In this document: positions 1 through 11,299 of the stretch, piece after piece | Layout of the letters: each line of letters starts with the position of its first letter | How positions within the stretch are numbered: the first letter of the stretch is position 1 | Position numbers and translations under genes: made by a program | The notes under the pieces: model-generated | The model's database searches: none | What the model was told of the DNA's origin: nothing | What the model saw: only the letters and a program-made list of their open reading frames with translations | Assembly: GCA_021234155.1 (NCBI GenBank) | Contig: JAJEKV010000011.1 | Location: 20,538,677 to 20,602,676, forward strand | Source of the DNA: Isoetes taiwanensis | Lineage: Eukaryota; Streptophyta; Lycopodiopsida; Isoetales; Isoetaceae | Length of the DNA: 64,000 bases | Direction of reading: 5' to 3'

Positions 1-535
1 TATGGGGAATTAAGTCCAACACCATCAAGTCACACAAATCTCAAGGAATAACTTGCAGACAAATTGTGATGCTTAAAAGCTAGTGTTTATACAAATCAGG
101 ATGAATACTAGATTCTTAGTCGCAAGAAGTTATAGAATTGGGGGCGAATGCGCTCCTGTCCTAGGTTCGAATACATGGCGAATGTCTTCATGAAAGGACG
201 ACTTTGTATCAACTCAGAGCGAATATTCTAATAAAAAATGTGATACATAACCTACTAAACATTCGTCGGTGTTTAAAAATCCCTAAAAATTCGTCTTTTG
301 CGAATATTCGCCACTAAAAACATCATTGCATAGCATATAGTGCAAAAATTTACCATGGATGTATCGTGGTTATAACATGTTATATTGTTTGGAACTTATG
401 GTGAAATACCAAAAAACCTTAATACATTAAAACCATTGGAAATGACCATTGACACATAGACTACATTATATTACCAACAAATACATTACTACAAAAAAAA
501 ACCTTAATGCATAATATCATTGAATTGAATGTTTT
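1..535. other. AT-rich spacer with GCGAAT/ATTCGC words
   Basis: No coding signal was found. Between about 140 and 315 the words GCGAAT, CGAAT and ATTCGC recur (near 145, 165, 180, 220, 260, 290), ending in the perfect 12-bp palindrome GCGAATATTCGC near 299-310. A tRNA B-box-like GGTTCGAATAC near 164 is not enough to call a SINE. The spacing resembles the other short-palindrome arrays in this window. Confidence 0.45.
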
Positions 536-600
536 TTATCGTCCAAGGAGACCAATCGGCCTATGGGACCCAGTACAGGAGCACAACAGGCATATTACTT

Positions 601-650
601 CCTGAATTAAAAAAACCTCGTCCCGAAGGGTTTTCGAGGGAAAAGCGATG
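601..650. repeat. Short hairpin-like repeat, copy 1 (second copy near 56,930)
   Basis: A run of A followed by CC-CG..CCC, then GGGTTTTCGAGGGAAAA. A closely similar block with the same order occurs near 56,925-56,970, so this looks like a dispersed repeat. CC..GG and AAAA..TTTT can pair in a small hairpin. No coding role is seen. Confidence 0.4.
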
Positions 651-799
651 GCAGTAATAAGACTGCTGACAAGCTGTACAAATATACATATGTACATGAT
701 CAAGTGTTTTCTGCTCATCAAGTGGTTGTCTGGGGACATACCTGAGCCTCTAGATCCGTTCTCTCCTAAATGTATGCTCCTAATGATCGCATCGAAGCT

Positions 800-1045
800 G
801 TGATCAGTATCGTGTGTAACGGCTCTTCGGGCCTGACCAAGTGAGCGTAGCGTGCCCGGATCTGATCACATGCCGGGCAGCTCTGGAAAGTGTGATGTTC
901 ATTCTCAATGGCTCCCATATGGCAGCACTAACAAAGCCTATCCTGGCATGGCTCCCCAATCCACCTGCCTGTCTCAATGCAGAGATGATGGGCACCTGTG
1001 CAAATGGAGGCAATGAGCCTGCACTTTTTCATGGGCAAATGTGAA
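800..1045 (-). pseudogene. LINE reverse-transcriptase C-terminal fragment
   Basis: On the minus strand, switching frame once, the sequence reads IETGRW, then a C-x2-C knuckle followed by GAIENEHH, SCPAC and IRARYAHL. This C-x2-C...E-x-H...CP pattern is typical of the zinc-knuckle tail at the C terminus of many LINE polyproteins. A second copy of the same tail (GAIEDECH, CPAF, IRARY) sits near 28,170-28,330 on the same strand. Only the last ~80 codons remain and they are frameshifted, so it is a dead fragment. The family assignment is inference from the motif order. Confidence 0.5.
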
Positions 1046-3850
1046 CCCAAGTACACAAGGCCTCCAAAATTGAATTAGTATGATTTTTTTCTAATGATTT
1101 CATAATGAAAACCAATTCTTAAAATCAATATTGATTTGTGGGCCAAAAAGTTTACAAACCATGTATAGTTATACAATATAGTTCATCAATGCAATTTTAT
1201 AATCTGACAAACAAATACTGTTTCGAAACATACTTAATTTATCAAGTTTTTCGGAAGGGTATTTGATCACATCTATTATCTTTGGTTTATTGACATTGTA
1301 ATTTTGCACAATTAGTATGATATTTTATAGTGATTAATCATCTTTGTAATTTTAAGTGTGTAGTTATTATGATATTTTATAGTGATTAGTCATCAATAAA
1401 ACTATGCCTGATTTAGAAACTAGTATGTCTTTTTTTCTATGATAAATATATCCAATTTTGAATGTGAAAAACTAGTGTTGCCTTTTAGTTATATTGGAGT
1501 GGTTAATATTTCTGGTTAATATTTCTAGTATATTACCTGGTTACTGTAAATGCATTATTAGCATGATGTATAGCGATCAATCATGCTGCAACATGTTAAT
1601 CTACTTGGTTTGAACATCATAACATGTTTTTTTTTCCATGATATCAGTTTATGCCTACTTTGGCACCATGGTTTTTCATGTCTACCATATTAATTGGTTC
1701 ATTCATGGTTTTTCTATTTGATTTATCTCTATCATTATTGATATTGTGATCGTCTTAATAATGGTTCAATGTTGCAGTAGTCTTACACTATTAACCTAAA
1801 TGTCATTGTATGTGGCACATACTACATCCACAAAAACAATGGGGTCCAAGGATTTGAATCTTGGAAAACCATACACTAGCTGTCTATGTTAGAAAATAAG
1901 AAAACATGAGTGCCCAAGAATTGGAAACGCTTCTGAAAATTTCTTCAGCTTTGGATTAATAATGAACATCTGGTTGGTGGATGAGACATCTGCGGCAAAG
2001 CATATGCAACTGACATCATTTAGGCATTACATCACAAAGCTAGGCCAAGTACACGCACAAAAAGCCAAAACATACAAAAATAATATAAAAAAAAAGACGG
2101 AGAGCACTAGCCTTGACAACAGCCCTACTAGCACAATCATCTACCTTGGTCAATCCCTTGGTAGTATTATCCATCCATACATGGACTAGGCTAATCCAAG
2201 ATGGTACTCCACATCCACGGTCCATGATACTTATCAAGGCATACAAAACCAGCCTGGTCTTATAGGCCTTGAACAGTAGACATTAGATACGGCTCAAAGA
2301 TCAATACAAATACTGTAACAAATTCGATAAGACATTTTAACATGTCTTTATAGAACTGTGCATATTCATAGATGTCAATATCTGTTCTTAAACTATTTGT
2401 TCTCAAGTACACCCTTAGCCCACAAAATATGGAGGTTTATCATTCAAACGTATGTCCAAAATTTATTTCGACTGAATGCTTTGTATATCTGGACAATCCA
2501 AAAGAAAAGGATCTCACCAATACTTAAATCTTGTATGAATGATTGTCTATCATCATATCTTCAAGTCATCAAATTTGAGATAATACTTCTAAGAGATGAA
2601 GTCTTGGTTACCTGTTTTAGACGCACTCCTCTAATGTATGAAGCTCCATTTGGGTGTTAAGTACATTCACTTGTGCACAGCCAAGATATGGTCAAGAGGA
2701 ATCTGTGGCCATCATCAGCAACCAGTTTTCTGTGTGAAGCAAAGGTCCTGTAAGTGGTCGAAATCCGCTGCCTTGTTGTAGCATGCCAATACAATGGCAA
2801 ATACCAACAGCAGATTATGATTTGTTGTTTGGAAAACTATTGCCACAATCTGAAAAGCCAGAAAGGGCCTGCAAATCCAACGTATACTGCATATGTGCCA
2901 TCTCCATCTCATCTCCATTAACTAGTTGCACATGACAGAGTCATTATCTGCCAAATGCTAAGGAACGAAATCCAGCATCTAACATTCCTATCCAGGACAA
3001 AGCTGATTTGAACAATTCGACATCTCTATTTTGGAAAGCAATTTGCTCAAAAGCAGCAAAACTATTTTTGTTCTTAGGGCATTAGCCGCTCTGTTCTTGG
3101 CCGACAAATAAGGTCTGCAAATCCTGTGTATGCATATCTATCTTGCATATTTTTCGGCTGCTACAGACAAAGTTGGCTCTAAAACAAGTAAGAAGCATCG
3201 ATTTTTCTTGATGCTTTACCATTGCTATCAAACCGCAAACCGATCTGCTCCATAACGTAAGCCTTGAAGCAAGATCATATCTTTAGAGGCCATGGCTTAG
3301 ACTGCAATATATCACCATCTCTCCTAACATCGGTCTCAAGGATCAATCGGTCTCAATCTGGCAGTTTGAATGCTTAGGCGAAACAGGTCAAAAAACTCTG
3401 TTGTTGAATGCTTAATTCCCGCTTGTGCTTGAATCCTTACTTGCCCATAAAACCATCATCCAATTAAATTGGGATTATGTCAACTCCAAAATCACGCCAA
3501 CCTGCTATTGTCTTCTAGGGGGTTTTTGTTTTTTTTAATCTTTTTTTTTTTTACTTCAAAAATAACATAAGGTTGCGATTCACGTGTGACGTTTCATATG
3601 CGAATTGAAATATGCAAAAATGAAGAGCAAGTTGCTAACATAGATGAGACCAAAATTGCTTGCTCGATAGATGATAATATTAGGTTTGATAATAACAGAT
3701 TGCATTATTTGCGAGGCAATTCCAGACTCGAAATTATCGATACATGGCACAAATATCATACAAAAATATCATATATTCCAATAAAACATTAAGGGATCAA
3801 TCCATGTTTTTCCACGTATTTAACAAGGTGTGGTTCCATGTCGGCCCGTT
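1046..3850. other. AT-rich spacer, no gene seen
   Basis: This stretch is rich in A/T runs. The open frames are short (75-100 codons), lack recognisable motifs and have no neighbours suggesting exons. A local duplication GATATTTTATAGTGATTA occurs near 1320 and 1371. Confidence 0.6.
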
Positions 3851-3879
3851 CTATCCAGTTAAGGTATGAATCTAACACT

Positions 3880-4425
3880 TCACCCACCGTCCCCCATAGC
3901 CAAATTATGCATAATAGACACAAATTTCACCAAAAAATCATTCATAAAGTTTTTGGATCGTAAGATGGTGGATTCAGGGGCCTGCGTTTGATTGTAGAAG
4001 CATTTAAGAGCATCATCATCCACTATGATTATATCATCCTTATTCTCGATACCAAGTTCGTCCATCATGTTACTCAAGTGTTTGATGAAGATAGGCTTTG
4101 CTGTTGGATCCTTGGGATTAGTGAACTTCACACATTTGTTCGATCCCAAAAGGTCAACCAATGTCTCGCATTTCCCCATTGCCTCCAAAGTATCCTTGAT
4201 GTTCCTTAGTTCCATGGATGACCAAATACCAACTTCGAAATAACACGAATGCCTCATCTAGCATCTCCTTCAAGTGCGGCCGCGGATAGATCCACTTGGT
4301 GTTTGATTCTCTACGGTGTCGATGAAACTGATCTCTAGCCACTTTATTTTTCGGAAAAAGTCTTGCAAAGGACTCCGTTTAGGTCGAACACCACAACCTT
4401 CTTAGAAACGCAATGGAAGCTGAAA
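3880..4425 (-). other. FCP1/NIF-like HAD domain exon (3' end of the gene above)
   Basis: The reading frame starts after a TTTCAG acceptor near 4430. Motif I (FDLNGVL, about 4390-4370) is in one frame, YPRPHLKEML (about 4290-4260) in a second, and FEVGIWSSM through VDDDALKCF (4257-3950) in a third. The last part is open to a stop at 3880. Known HAD order: nucleophile Asp in motif I, a motif-II region around GIWSS, a Lys in KPIF, and a Asp pair in IVDDDALK; all are visible except the second Asp of motif I. Confidence 0.65.
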
Positions 4426-4469
4426 CATCAAACATGTATCCGGTCGACAAGATCACGATAACACAAACA

Positions 4470-4625
4470 ATACAAACGCGCCAAAGCGTGATTTGAAATA
4501 GTCATAACCAAATCGGCTTCGGCATGATTTAGTTTGACAACGAAAATAATCAAAACGCGCTGGCGCGATTTAATTCAAAGGTAATACAAATTAAATCACG
4601 CGTGGCGCAATTTAAATCGGGCAAG
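4470..4625. repeat. Intronic CACGC/GCGTG palindrome array, cluster 1
   Basis: Inside the intron before the HAD exon, variants of a short palindrome recur about every 40-50 bp: GCGCCAAAGCGTGATTTG, CGCGCTGGCGCGATTTAA, CACGCGTGGCGCAATTTA. Each is a self-complementary CACGC..GCGTG core followed by ATTTRAA. Exons on either side lack it. Confidence 0.65.
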
Positions 4626-6659
4626 GCCATACCTATCATCTTCGGTTTATTTGCCGTTGTCGGACGTCATTCTCCCCTTCGCCACCCTTAATCTTCGTCT
4701 TCTTCCATTTGTTAGAATTGTTATTTTCTATTAGTTCATTGCGTCCTTCACAAATCCGACATTATTTTACTATTGATTTGGCAAACACATGAATCACTAG
4801 AGCCGCCTTAGTTGCCTTGGTTTGGTTTCCACATCAATTATTTCATTGTTAACACGTGAATCTACTCTATTGTTGCTTGCATCACCCGCAATGTGGGCAA
4901 GGATATTCCCTAAGTTCGCCGCCATCCACGGTACTTTGAGCAGCCGGTTTAGCGACTATTTGTTCATTATTGCTTTCCTTATCGGTCAGATTACTAATTA
5001 CCTCACGGAAGCAACGTCCACTTTGAATTGGACAAGTCTCACGAGACTTTTGATTGCTGATGATTTCAGGTTGCCATAAGGGCCTTTAGGAGATTTGGCA
5101 AGCACATGCATGAGGAATGGTTCAAGAAAGTCTTTGGCCCGCTCATCACTCACAAAGCGGTGACATCTTCTTGCACCCATAAGAGCCTCTCGGGCAATAT
5201 ACCTCCAACATGAAGCTCCAAGCAGGTTGTATCAATTGGAGCAAATGCCTCGGCGAATGTAGCGACCATAGGCGGGGAAATCCATTTTTATTTAAGGGGC
5301 CCTTCTCCTTAGTTTGTAGCTTCGTGCCAGATTTCCCCACTTAGGAGGGGGTCCCGATCCTCATCCTCTTCGACTCATCCCTGTTACGACTGATCCCGAT
5401 CCGTATGAAAGAATATAGTTCTTAAGTCCGGATCATCTAGAAGAAAAACATTCCCATGCACCTTTGCTATTGTCACCCTTGGCCTTAGCAATATCATATT
5501 CCTCGTCGGCGGCATGGATATCATAATAAAGATAACATGTACCATCTTCCGTTACATTCAGCTCATTATCCTTAACATCATATATTAGGCATCCCTCCCT
5601 AATAACTTTGAGGCACTCGGATCATGAGCGGCCGGATAGTGCATGCAGATGTGACTCACGAAGGACAAACAATGACAATAGTGAAGGACCTCTCGGTTGT
5701 CAATCCTATCACGGTGGTAAAGAAGGCATTTGTAGTCCTTCCGGTTCATGCCCATATCTCCCTCCCCCCCTACCATCCAACACAAAGAGTGATATATTTT
5801 TAAGGCCGTAAGTTGATTAGACAAGAGACCTTTGTACCCAATGGAGACTGAATATTGGATGGTGTCTTCTTCTCCATAATCTTCTTCACAAAAGCCACTT
5901 TTCTTCTCAACTTCGGCCCGGTACCTTAGGGGTAGAGTCTCCTTATGTTTTGTATTTTTAGCCTTCCAATTCTTTAGGAAGTCCTTTGACCAAAATACAA
6001 ACTTCTTGATGTCATCATTCTTGACCTTGTATTTGTCCAAAGAATCCAATTTCGAATAATGCCACATCCCCGATAGCCTTTGTAACTTCGGCTCCCTACA
6101 AATGACTTCATTGTAACGTACATCCTTCACATGGTCAGCAGACACTCAACGAAGGACATCCTATCCTTAGTGAAAGCACTCTTAGGTGTATAAGACTTCC
6201 TTATTTAAGCACCGGTCTAAAACCCAAATGGTCTCATTAAGCTAGCCCTCGAGTCTTTCTCATCTCGGTCACATTCAAGTCAAAGATGCTTACATCAGCG
6301 GGAGGCACCCTACCCATAGTATCTGGCGGCTTCCCTTGTGCATAAGCATCCCGTATTCATTCCACTTGAGCCATACTGCCTCCTTACAAAACACAATCTT
6401 ATCTGAGTGCTCATGGTCCGACACGCTAGATGAGCTTTTGAGAAAGGATGCAATGTCATCACCACCTTTTTTCTTTGATTTTCTTGCGGTCTTCTTCTTC
6501 TCCGTATAATTATGCAGCGGCAGTCCGCCTCCAGCAGCTTGAATGCCTCGGGCTTTGACCATGCAATGCGGTGGGCAATGGGCAACCATATTCCACCCAT
6601 TGTTGGCCCGGGGCGTGGCGCGGTTGTTCCACGTATGGACTGCAATAGTACAGACATTG

Positions 6660-6985
6660 AATCAGTATCATAGAATAGAAACACGCCGGGCGCGATTTGA
6701 ATAGAAAAGATCAACCTCAAAGCACGCGGCATGAAATGAATTAAATACCAATGCAATTCACGCCCGGTGCTTCCGAATCGGTTGAATTCCGCCCGGTGAT
6801 TTTTCAAATGGTTGAAATCACGCCCGGCGTGCTTTCAAATCAAATCAATTCCGCCCGCGTGCTTTAACAATTCACGCGGCCGAATTGGTTTGATTTGAAA
6901 GCACGCTGGCGTGATTTGGTTTCATTCTGAAATCCGCTGGCGTGAATTGGTTACATTTGAATGAGCGCTGGCGTGAATATGAAAG
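6660..6985. repeat. Intronic CACGC/GCGTG palindrome array, cluster 2
   Basis: Within the intron between the donor near 7010 and an acceptor near 6640 (minus strand) there are about eight copies of the same word family, for example CACGCCCGGCGTGCTTTC, GCACGCTGGCGTGATTTGG and GCGCTGGCGTGAAT. AT-rich spacers of about 15-35 bp separate them, often reading TTTGAAT or GAATTGG. Confidence 0.7.
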
Positions 6986-8204
6986 TGCTAACATCCTAAT
7001 GAGCTTAGTTACCTTTTGTATAGAAATGTCTTCCCCATTTCATTCAAAGTTGCACTAATCTCGATAAAATCTGCAGTGAAGTATTGGCATCCAAGATCGA
7101 CACCTCCTATAATGCATAGTGATTGTAGAACGCGTTTTGGCCTGTTTGTTACTGCCGCCTGGCGATGAGGGCCTTACGTGCCTCAACGAAATCTTTGCCG
7201 TCGATGACGGCCAATTTAATGTTATCCTTTAACATTACGTCCTCGAGTTCGATCCACTCGGCCCGGGCTTGTTCGAGATCATATCCCAAGGTAACACATC
7301 CGTGGCATAGGCATTTGACACGGATTACTAATCATGCTCGAACAATCTCCATGGCATGTCTTTGGATCATATCTTACGCTAACATAAATGGAGCTTGGTG
7401 AGCGGATCGAGGACTTCACATGGATCTGAAAAGTTTCACGAAGACCCAATGGATAATGATCGGAGTATTTATTCACTTGTTCATGGCCTCTAGGCTGCGC
7501 CACCACATCTGTTCATTCTCAAAAGCGAAGCCTCCATGCCTTCCGACAACTGCCCAGTTGAACATCCCTCCCTAGATCTAGGACCCTCCTAGAAGCTTTC
7601 AAGTCGGCTAATTCCTAACTTGCGCACATAGTGACTTGCTATCGGTTTAGTGAACATGCCTCTACGCATACCGTAACCCCTTGGCATATAGATATTGGCG
7701 TAATCTGCTACATTGGTTGGCCAACCATATTTAAAACATGTCTCACTTTGTTCACATCTGTCTTCATGAGCGTATCCTTGTATCACGATTAGCTCTCTGA
7801 TGAGTTAGTCCGGCGCAGATCTTTCTTTTGCTTATGTGTAATCTCCAAGAGCAATTTGCGGTTGGTGTCGTCCTCTTCCTCACATGAGATTAGGATCCCT
7901 TGTTTGGCCATCTTATGCGCTTCCTTTTTTCCTCGAGAAGAGAGTTAAGTCGAGCTTGCCATTTGTCTTGGCAAGGTCAGCGTACCACTCGGCACCCTCG
8001 TCCATTTCCTCTTCGAGGCGGCGGGGTCGATTGGTTGCTATAAGAATCGGCCCTTCATCATCTAAGGTGAGATCATATGGTGCGCATCTGGGTAAATCGC
8101 CCTTGCTTTCTTGGCGGGATTAGAACCCTAATTATTAGGGGTTTTCTTCCTCTTGGGCACTTACAAAAAGAAGATGAGCACTTTTTAGAGTACTTTTGAG
8201 AACA

Positions 8205-8300
8205 AGAGATCACGCTTGGCGTGCATTTAAACCTAAATTAGTACAAATCACGCTTGGCGTGTTGGTAGCTCTATTATTGACCATGCTATCGTGAATTTGA
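8205..8300. repeat. CACGC/GCGTG palindrome array, cluster 3
   Basis: Two clear copies of CACGCTTGGCGTG, near 8211-8223 and 8249-8261, plus a degenerate copy near 8280, upstream (minus-strand sense) of the first recognisable exon of the HAD-like gene. Same word as clusters 1 and 2. Confidence 0.65.
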
Positions 8301-9500
8301 AACTAAATTAGTTTGCATCCACATTTTTAAGCTACATACCCTTTATGAATCCATATTTCACACTATTTAACCTCATTGAACATTGCTATCTCCAATTGTC
8401 TAACACTTGCTACATTCTATAAAATAGAGGAAAATTATGTTCTACAAAGCGGACAATCGAGCATTAACCGATGGTAATACTTAAAATTCATGCAAAGCAT
8501 AATAACTCAAACTCATGCAAAGCATATTAACTAAAGGCAAGGAAATATCTCAAATTCATGCAAGCATAATACTCTCCACCAAGGTGTATTCTACGTGGCA
8601 AATTAAATACCTTGAATAGGGTTACGTGTGTATTACGTGTATTACGATCAACGTCCTCGAAACTTGAGAAGAGCGGGTTTAGAGATTCCTCTTCCACCGC
8701 TTCCTCTGCCCGTCCGCCTCGACCTCGATTAAACTTTAGAAGACATCTCCCGAGTCGCCTAGTAACAGAGTCGGAAGGTCGCTTCGGATCTGGCCTTTCG
8801 AGCTGCTTTCGAAGAAATAGCGTTTTCTACGCATACGAGAAATTTGAATTTCAAGAAAACACAAAATCTTGGTTTGAAATATTCTTGACACATCCATGCC
8901 AAATTTATCCCCCTAAACGTAGTTAACCTAATCTTTCTTCTAATTTGAATTTTTCCGGCCGCAGTGATTTGAGGCTGTGATTTCATAGCGCTGTGAATTC
9001 TAATTCCATAGCACTTTGTGATTTCGAGAACTCAAATCAGCTTCTCAAGAATGGCTCTGAGTGCGGTACTCATCTCATTCCTATAGCTTGAACATTAATT
9101 TCCAATAGTAGGTGTCTCGAATAGCAATTTTCTGCGATTAAAGGTCGAAGATGAATGTTTCATGTTAACTACAAATCGAAAAAGAAAAGTAGGATTATAC
9201 AAGATCGACTCTATCGATCCGATTTTACCAAAGCTGTCATGGAATTCCTTCGGGGGATAAGTATGTCCAGGAGTCACGATGATTAATTCTTTGCTATGGA
9301 TGAAGCTTTACCTTGCGGACACCCGTTGGGGATCTTGTTGGAGAAAGTGTTGGAACATTTGTTGCATGGCCAAGAAACCGCTTAAAAAGGTATGTAACAT
9401 GTATTACATTGTAGAAATATAGAAGTAGACAAAATTTGTTGTATTCATTGGAAAAAGTTTACAATTGTATATAATGGATATAAACCGGATAAACCGGACA
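8301..9500. other. Spacer, no recognisable gene
   Basis: A plus-strand frame at 8612-8926 and minus-strand frames opposite it are short, with no known motif. Near 8460-8580 a phrase like CTCATGCAAAGCATAATA recurs three times. Some of this may be decayed intron or upstream exon of the HAD-like gene. Confidence 0.4.
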
Positions 9501-9519
9501 AAATTCCGGACTTCTTGTT

Positions 9520-10155
9520 TCAAGCCCAATCTCTTGAGTAGGCTGGGCTATCGATACTCCCATTTCCATAGGCGGGCATAGTGAAGCGGTCGGGTAAAAC
9601 CCGGCAAAACCCCGGCTCTAGCTCCACCTCCCCCGCTTTGCTCCACCTCCACCTCCTGCTCCTCCTCTGCTCCATTGGTTGAACCTCCAATGCATCATTA
9701 TCTGCTTCTTGGTAGTGGTTCCATTGGTTGAGCCATCTCCATTGCATCATTATACGCTTTGTGGTAGTGGTTCGTGTTGGGGCATCCGGGCATAGAGGCT
9801 AACCACTAAGAAACGCGGCTCCTCATTTTGAATCTCGAGTTGGCGGATCACGAGATTCACTCTCGATCAATGCATGTGCGCATTCTCGAAGTGATTAGAT
9901 AAGAGGCCGACCTCGATGCGATTGCAAGGGCCCCGAGCCCGGATCTATCATTGCCACGCCCTTTGCTTTGCCATCATCATTACTTGATCCAAGTACTCCG
10001 GGGTTGCAAGGCGGTGCTCCAAACCGGACCGGTGCTCGGCTAGGTTTCAACCGGACCGAGATTCGAGCAAACCGAGCTGGGGCGTGTGATTGCTGGCCCA
10101 AATGTAATTCCAATGCATCTTCGTCACCAACCGGGTGATTAATGTAACTTGGCAT
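9520..10155 (-). pseudogene. Unrecognised coding-like fragments, Arg/Gly-rich
   Basis: Two minus-strand open stretches (10155-9895 and 9750-9520) of higher GC than their surroundings. The first contains DPGSGPLQSHRGRP; the second is low-complexity (RRSRRWRWSKAGEVE, from CCACCTCC repeats). I do not recognise a family. They lie between the palindrome clusters and the TATA segments upstream of the HAD-like gene, so they could be decayed 5' exons of it, but no splice chain could be followed. Confidence 0.25.
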
Positions 10156-10184
10156 CTATCAATAGGAAGTGGCGAAGTATCGCT

Positions 10185-10260
10185 CGGTATTCACGCTGGC
10201 GTGTTATATTTATTTATTTATATAAACTTAGAAACTAAGAACACGCCCGGCGTGTTTAAG
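10185..10260. repeat. CACGC/GCGTG palindrome array, cluster 4
   Basis: CACGCTGGCGTGTTATATTT near 10192 and CACGCCCGGCGTGTTTA near 10242. Related half-sites (ACACGCTTTTAGCGTGTTTC, near 10599, and GCGTGTTTCAAATATT, near 10635) follow downstream. Same word family as clusters 1-3. Confidence 0.6.
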
Positions 10261-10395
10261 CGTAAAAGTTGAAACTAGGGATAAAATTGTTTGCCTTTCG
10301 GTATGTAAAACCGCTATTAGAAAAAACTATACCGCATTTCGGCGTGCATTCATGAGAGGAGAAAAAAAAAAAACATGCGGATAGATAAGTAAATA

Positions 10396-10454
10396 GATAA
10401 AGGCCGGGCAATTATTTACACTGCAGGTGTAAATAATTGCACAGCCTTTATATC
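10396..10454. repeat. Long hairpin 1 (GGGCAATTATTTACAC arms)
   Basis: The left arm GATAAAGGCCGGGCAATTA.. and right arm ..TAATTGCACAGCCTTTATATC pair over about 26 bp with a few mismatches, around a 5-bp loop (TGCAG). A second hairpin with nearly the same arms follows 15 bp later. Confidence 0.8.
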
Positions 10455-10469
10455 TAAATAAAGTAAATA

Positions 10470-10524
10470 GATAAAAGGCGGGCAATTATTTACACCGTGT
10501 AAATAATTGCCCAGCCTTTATCTA
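10470..10524. repeat. Long hairpin 2, tandem copy of hairpin 1
   Basis: Left arm GATAAAAGGCGGGCAATTA.. and right arm ..TAATTGCCCAGCCTTTATC meet at a centre CACCGTG with almost no loop. Only a couple of mismatches are seen over ~26-bp arms. Short tetranucleotide TATC repeats follow directly. Confidence 0.8.
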
Positions 10525-11195
10525 TCTATCTATCACGGGTTTTTTTCCCTCTCGCTGAATGCACACGCATTCATGTTGAAGGCTAAGGTTAGCATGAAAC
10601 ACGCTTTTAGCGTGTTTCAAATATTACTTTTCGCGTGTTTCAAATATTATCTTTCAGATTTTTCTAATGCTTTCTACTACACTTATTCATAATAGAAACT
10701 TGCATGCAATAGCATGATTAATTCAGGAAGAAAACTCAAGAATTTACTGAAACAAAGAAGCGGATGAAGTTTATAAAAACTATTCGGTTTTCATAAACAT
10801 CATCTGCTTCCTTTGCCTCGAGCAAATGCAAAAGCTTGTCTTCTTGGATTAAACCCCGCCATTGAGATGCAACTTAAAACTAAATGAAAACTAACCTTGA
10901 GTTACGAGGTCTGGAAGGATTCAAGAATGGAGGACTATGCTTGTGGTTTTAATTAGGGGCTTTTCGATTCGAGACCTTAGTCCTCGGCTTTTGGTTTTAA
11001 TTACGAGCCTCCGATGTCCTCTCTTTCTCTGCTTCTGAGAACAAAAGGCGTCTTTTTTAGTAAGTTAGGAATTGCCGAAACCAAACATCTAACATTCTTG
11101 AATATAAATCTGCTCACTAAGATTTCGGGAGGGCGGATCCAAACACAATGAAGCAAACCCAACCGTCATTATGAAGGAAAAGAAGAAAATATAGG
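10525..11195. other. Spacer, no gene seen
   Basis: AT-rich sequence with a short inverted phrase (TTCGGTTTTCATAAAC against GTTTATAAAAACTATTCGG) near 10765-10800. No motif-bearing reading frame was found. Confidence 0.5.
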
Positions 11196-11203
11196 AACTT
11201 TGA

Positions 11204-11290
11204 GGCGTGAAATGGATTTATATAGGCATAATTAGAAATAAGTTAGCGTGAATAATTGATTGCTTGAATTAACTGCGCTGGCGTCACGGT
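11204..11290 (-). promoter_or_regulatory. TATA segment, copy B
   Basis: Read on the minus strand this block has CCTATATAAATCC (11214-11226). It is preceded upstream by a phrase matching copy A at 12,367-12,440: TAATTAGAAATA, GTGAATAATT and a CGCTGGCG palindrome. The copies sit about 1.16 kb apart in the same orientation, so the 5' end of a minus-strand gene appears to have been duplicated. Promoter activity is inference from the TATA motif. Confidence 0.45.
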
Positions 11291-11299
11291 CTTCACTTG

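Larger units (their letters stand above)
3880..8160 (-). pseudogene. Decayed multi-exon gene ending in an FCP1/NIF-like HAD domain
   Basis: Minus strand; the pieces read as exons split by frame changes. From the 5' side: a charged segment (8130-7870) with DDEGPILIATNRPRRLEEE; a segment with IELEDVMLKDNIKLAVIDGK and then GGVDLGCQYFTADFIEIS, ending at a good donor (GTAACTAAG, about 7010); an intron; a Lys-rich exon (6640-6290); a 186-codon open exon (6145-5585) continuing into EDGTCYLYYDIHAADEE (about 5540); a segment with REYPCPHCG near 4900; an intron (about 4620-4430) and finally the HAD part. The HAD part reads VVVFDLNGVLCKTF, YPRPHLKEML, FEVGIWSSM, KPIFIKHLS and IIIVDDDALK, in the order expected for FCP1/SCP-like phosphatases. 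Motif I is D-x-N rather than D-x-D, so the usual acid/base aspartate is missing. At least three frameshifts interrupt the chain. The middle segments match no family I know. Confidence 0.65.

Noticed and set aside
841-1044. A plus-strand 67-codon frame as a small gene
   Set aside because: The opposite strand matches the LINE C-terminal zinc-knuckle pattern, with a second copy near 28.2 kb, so this frame is its shadow.
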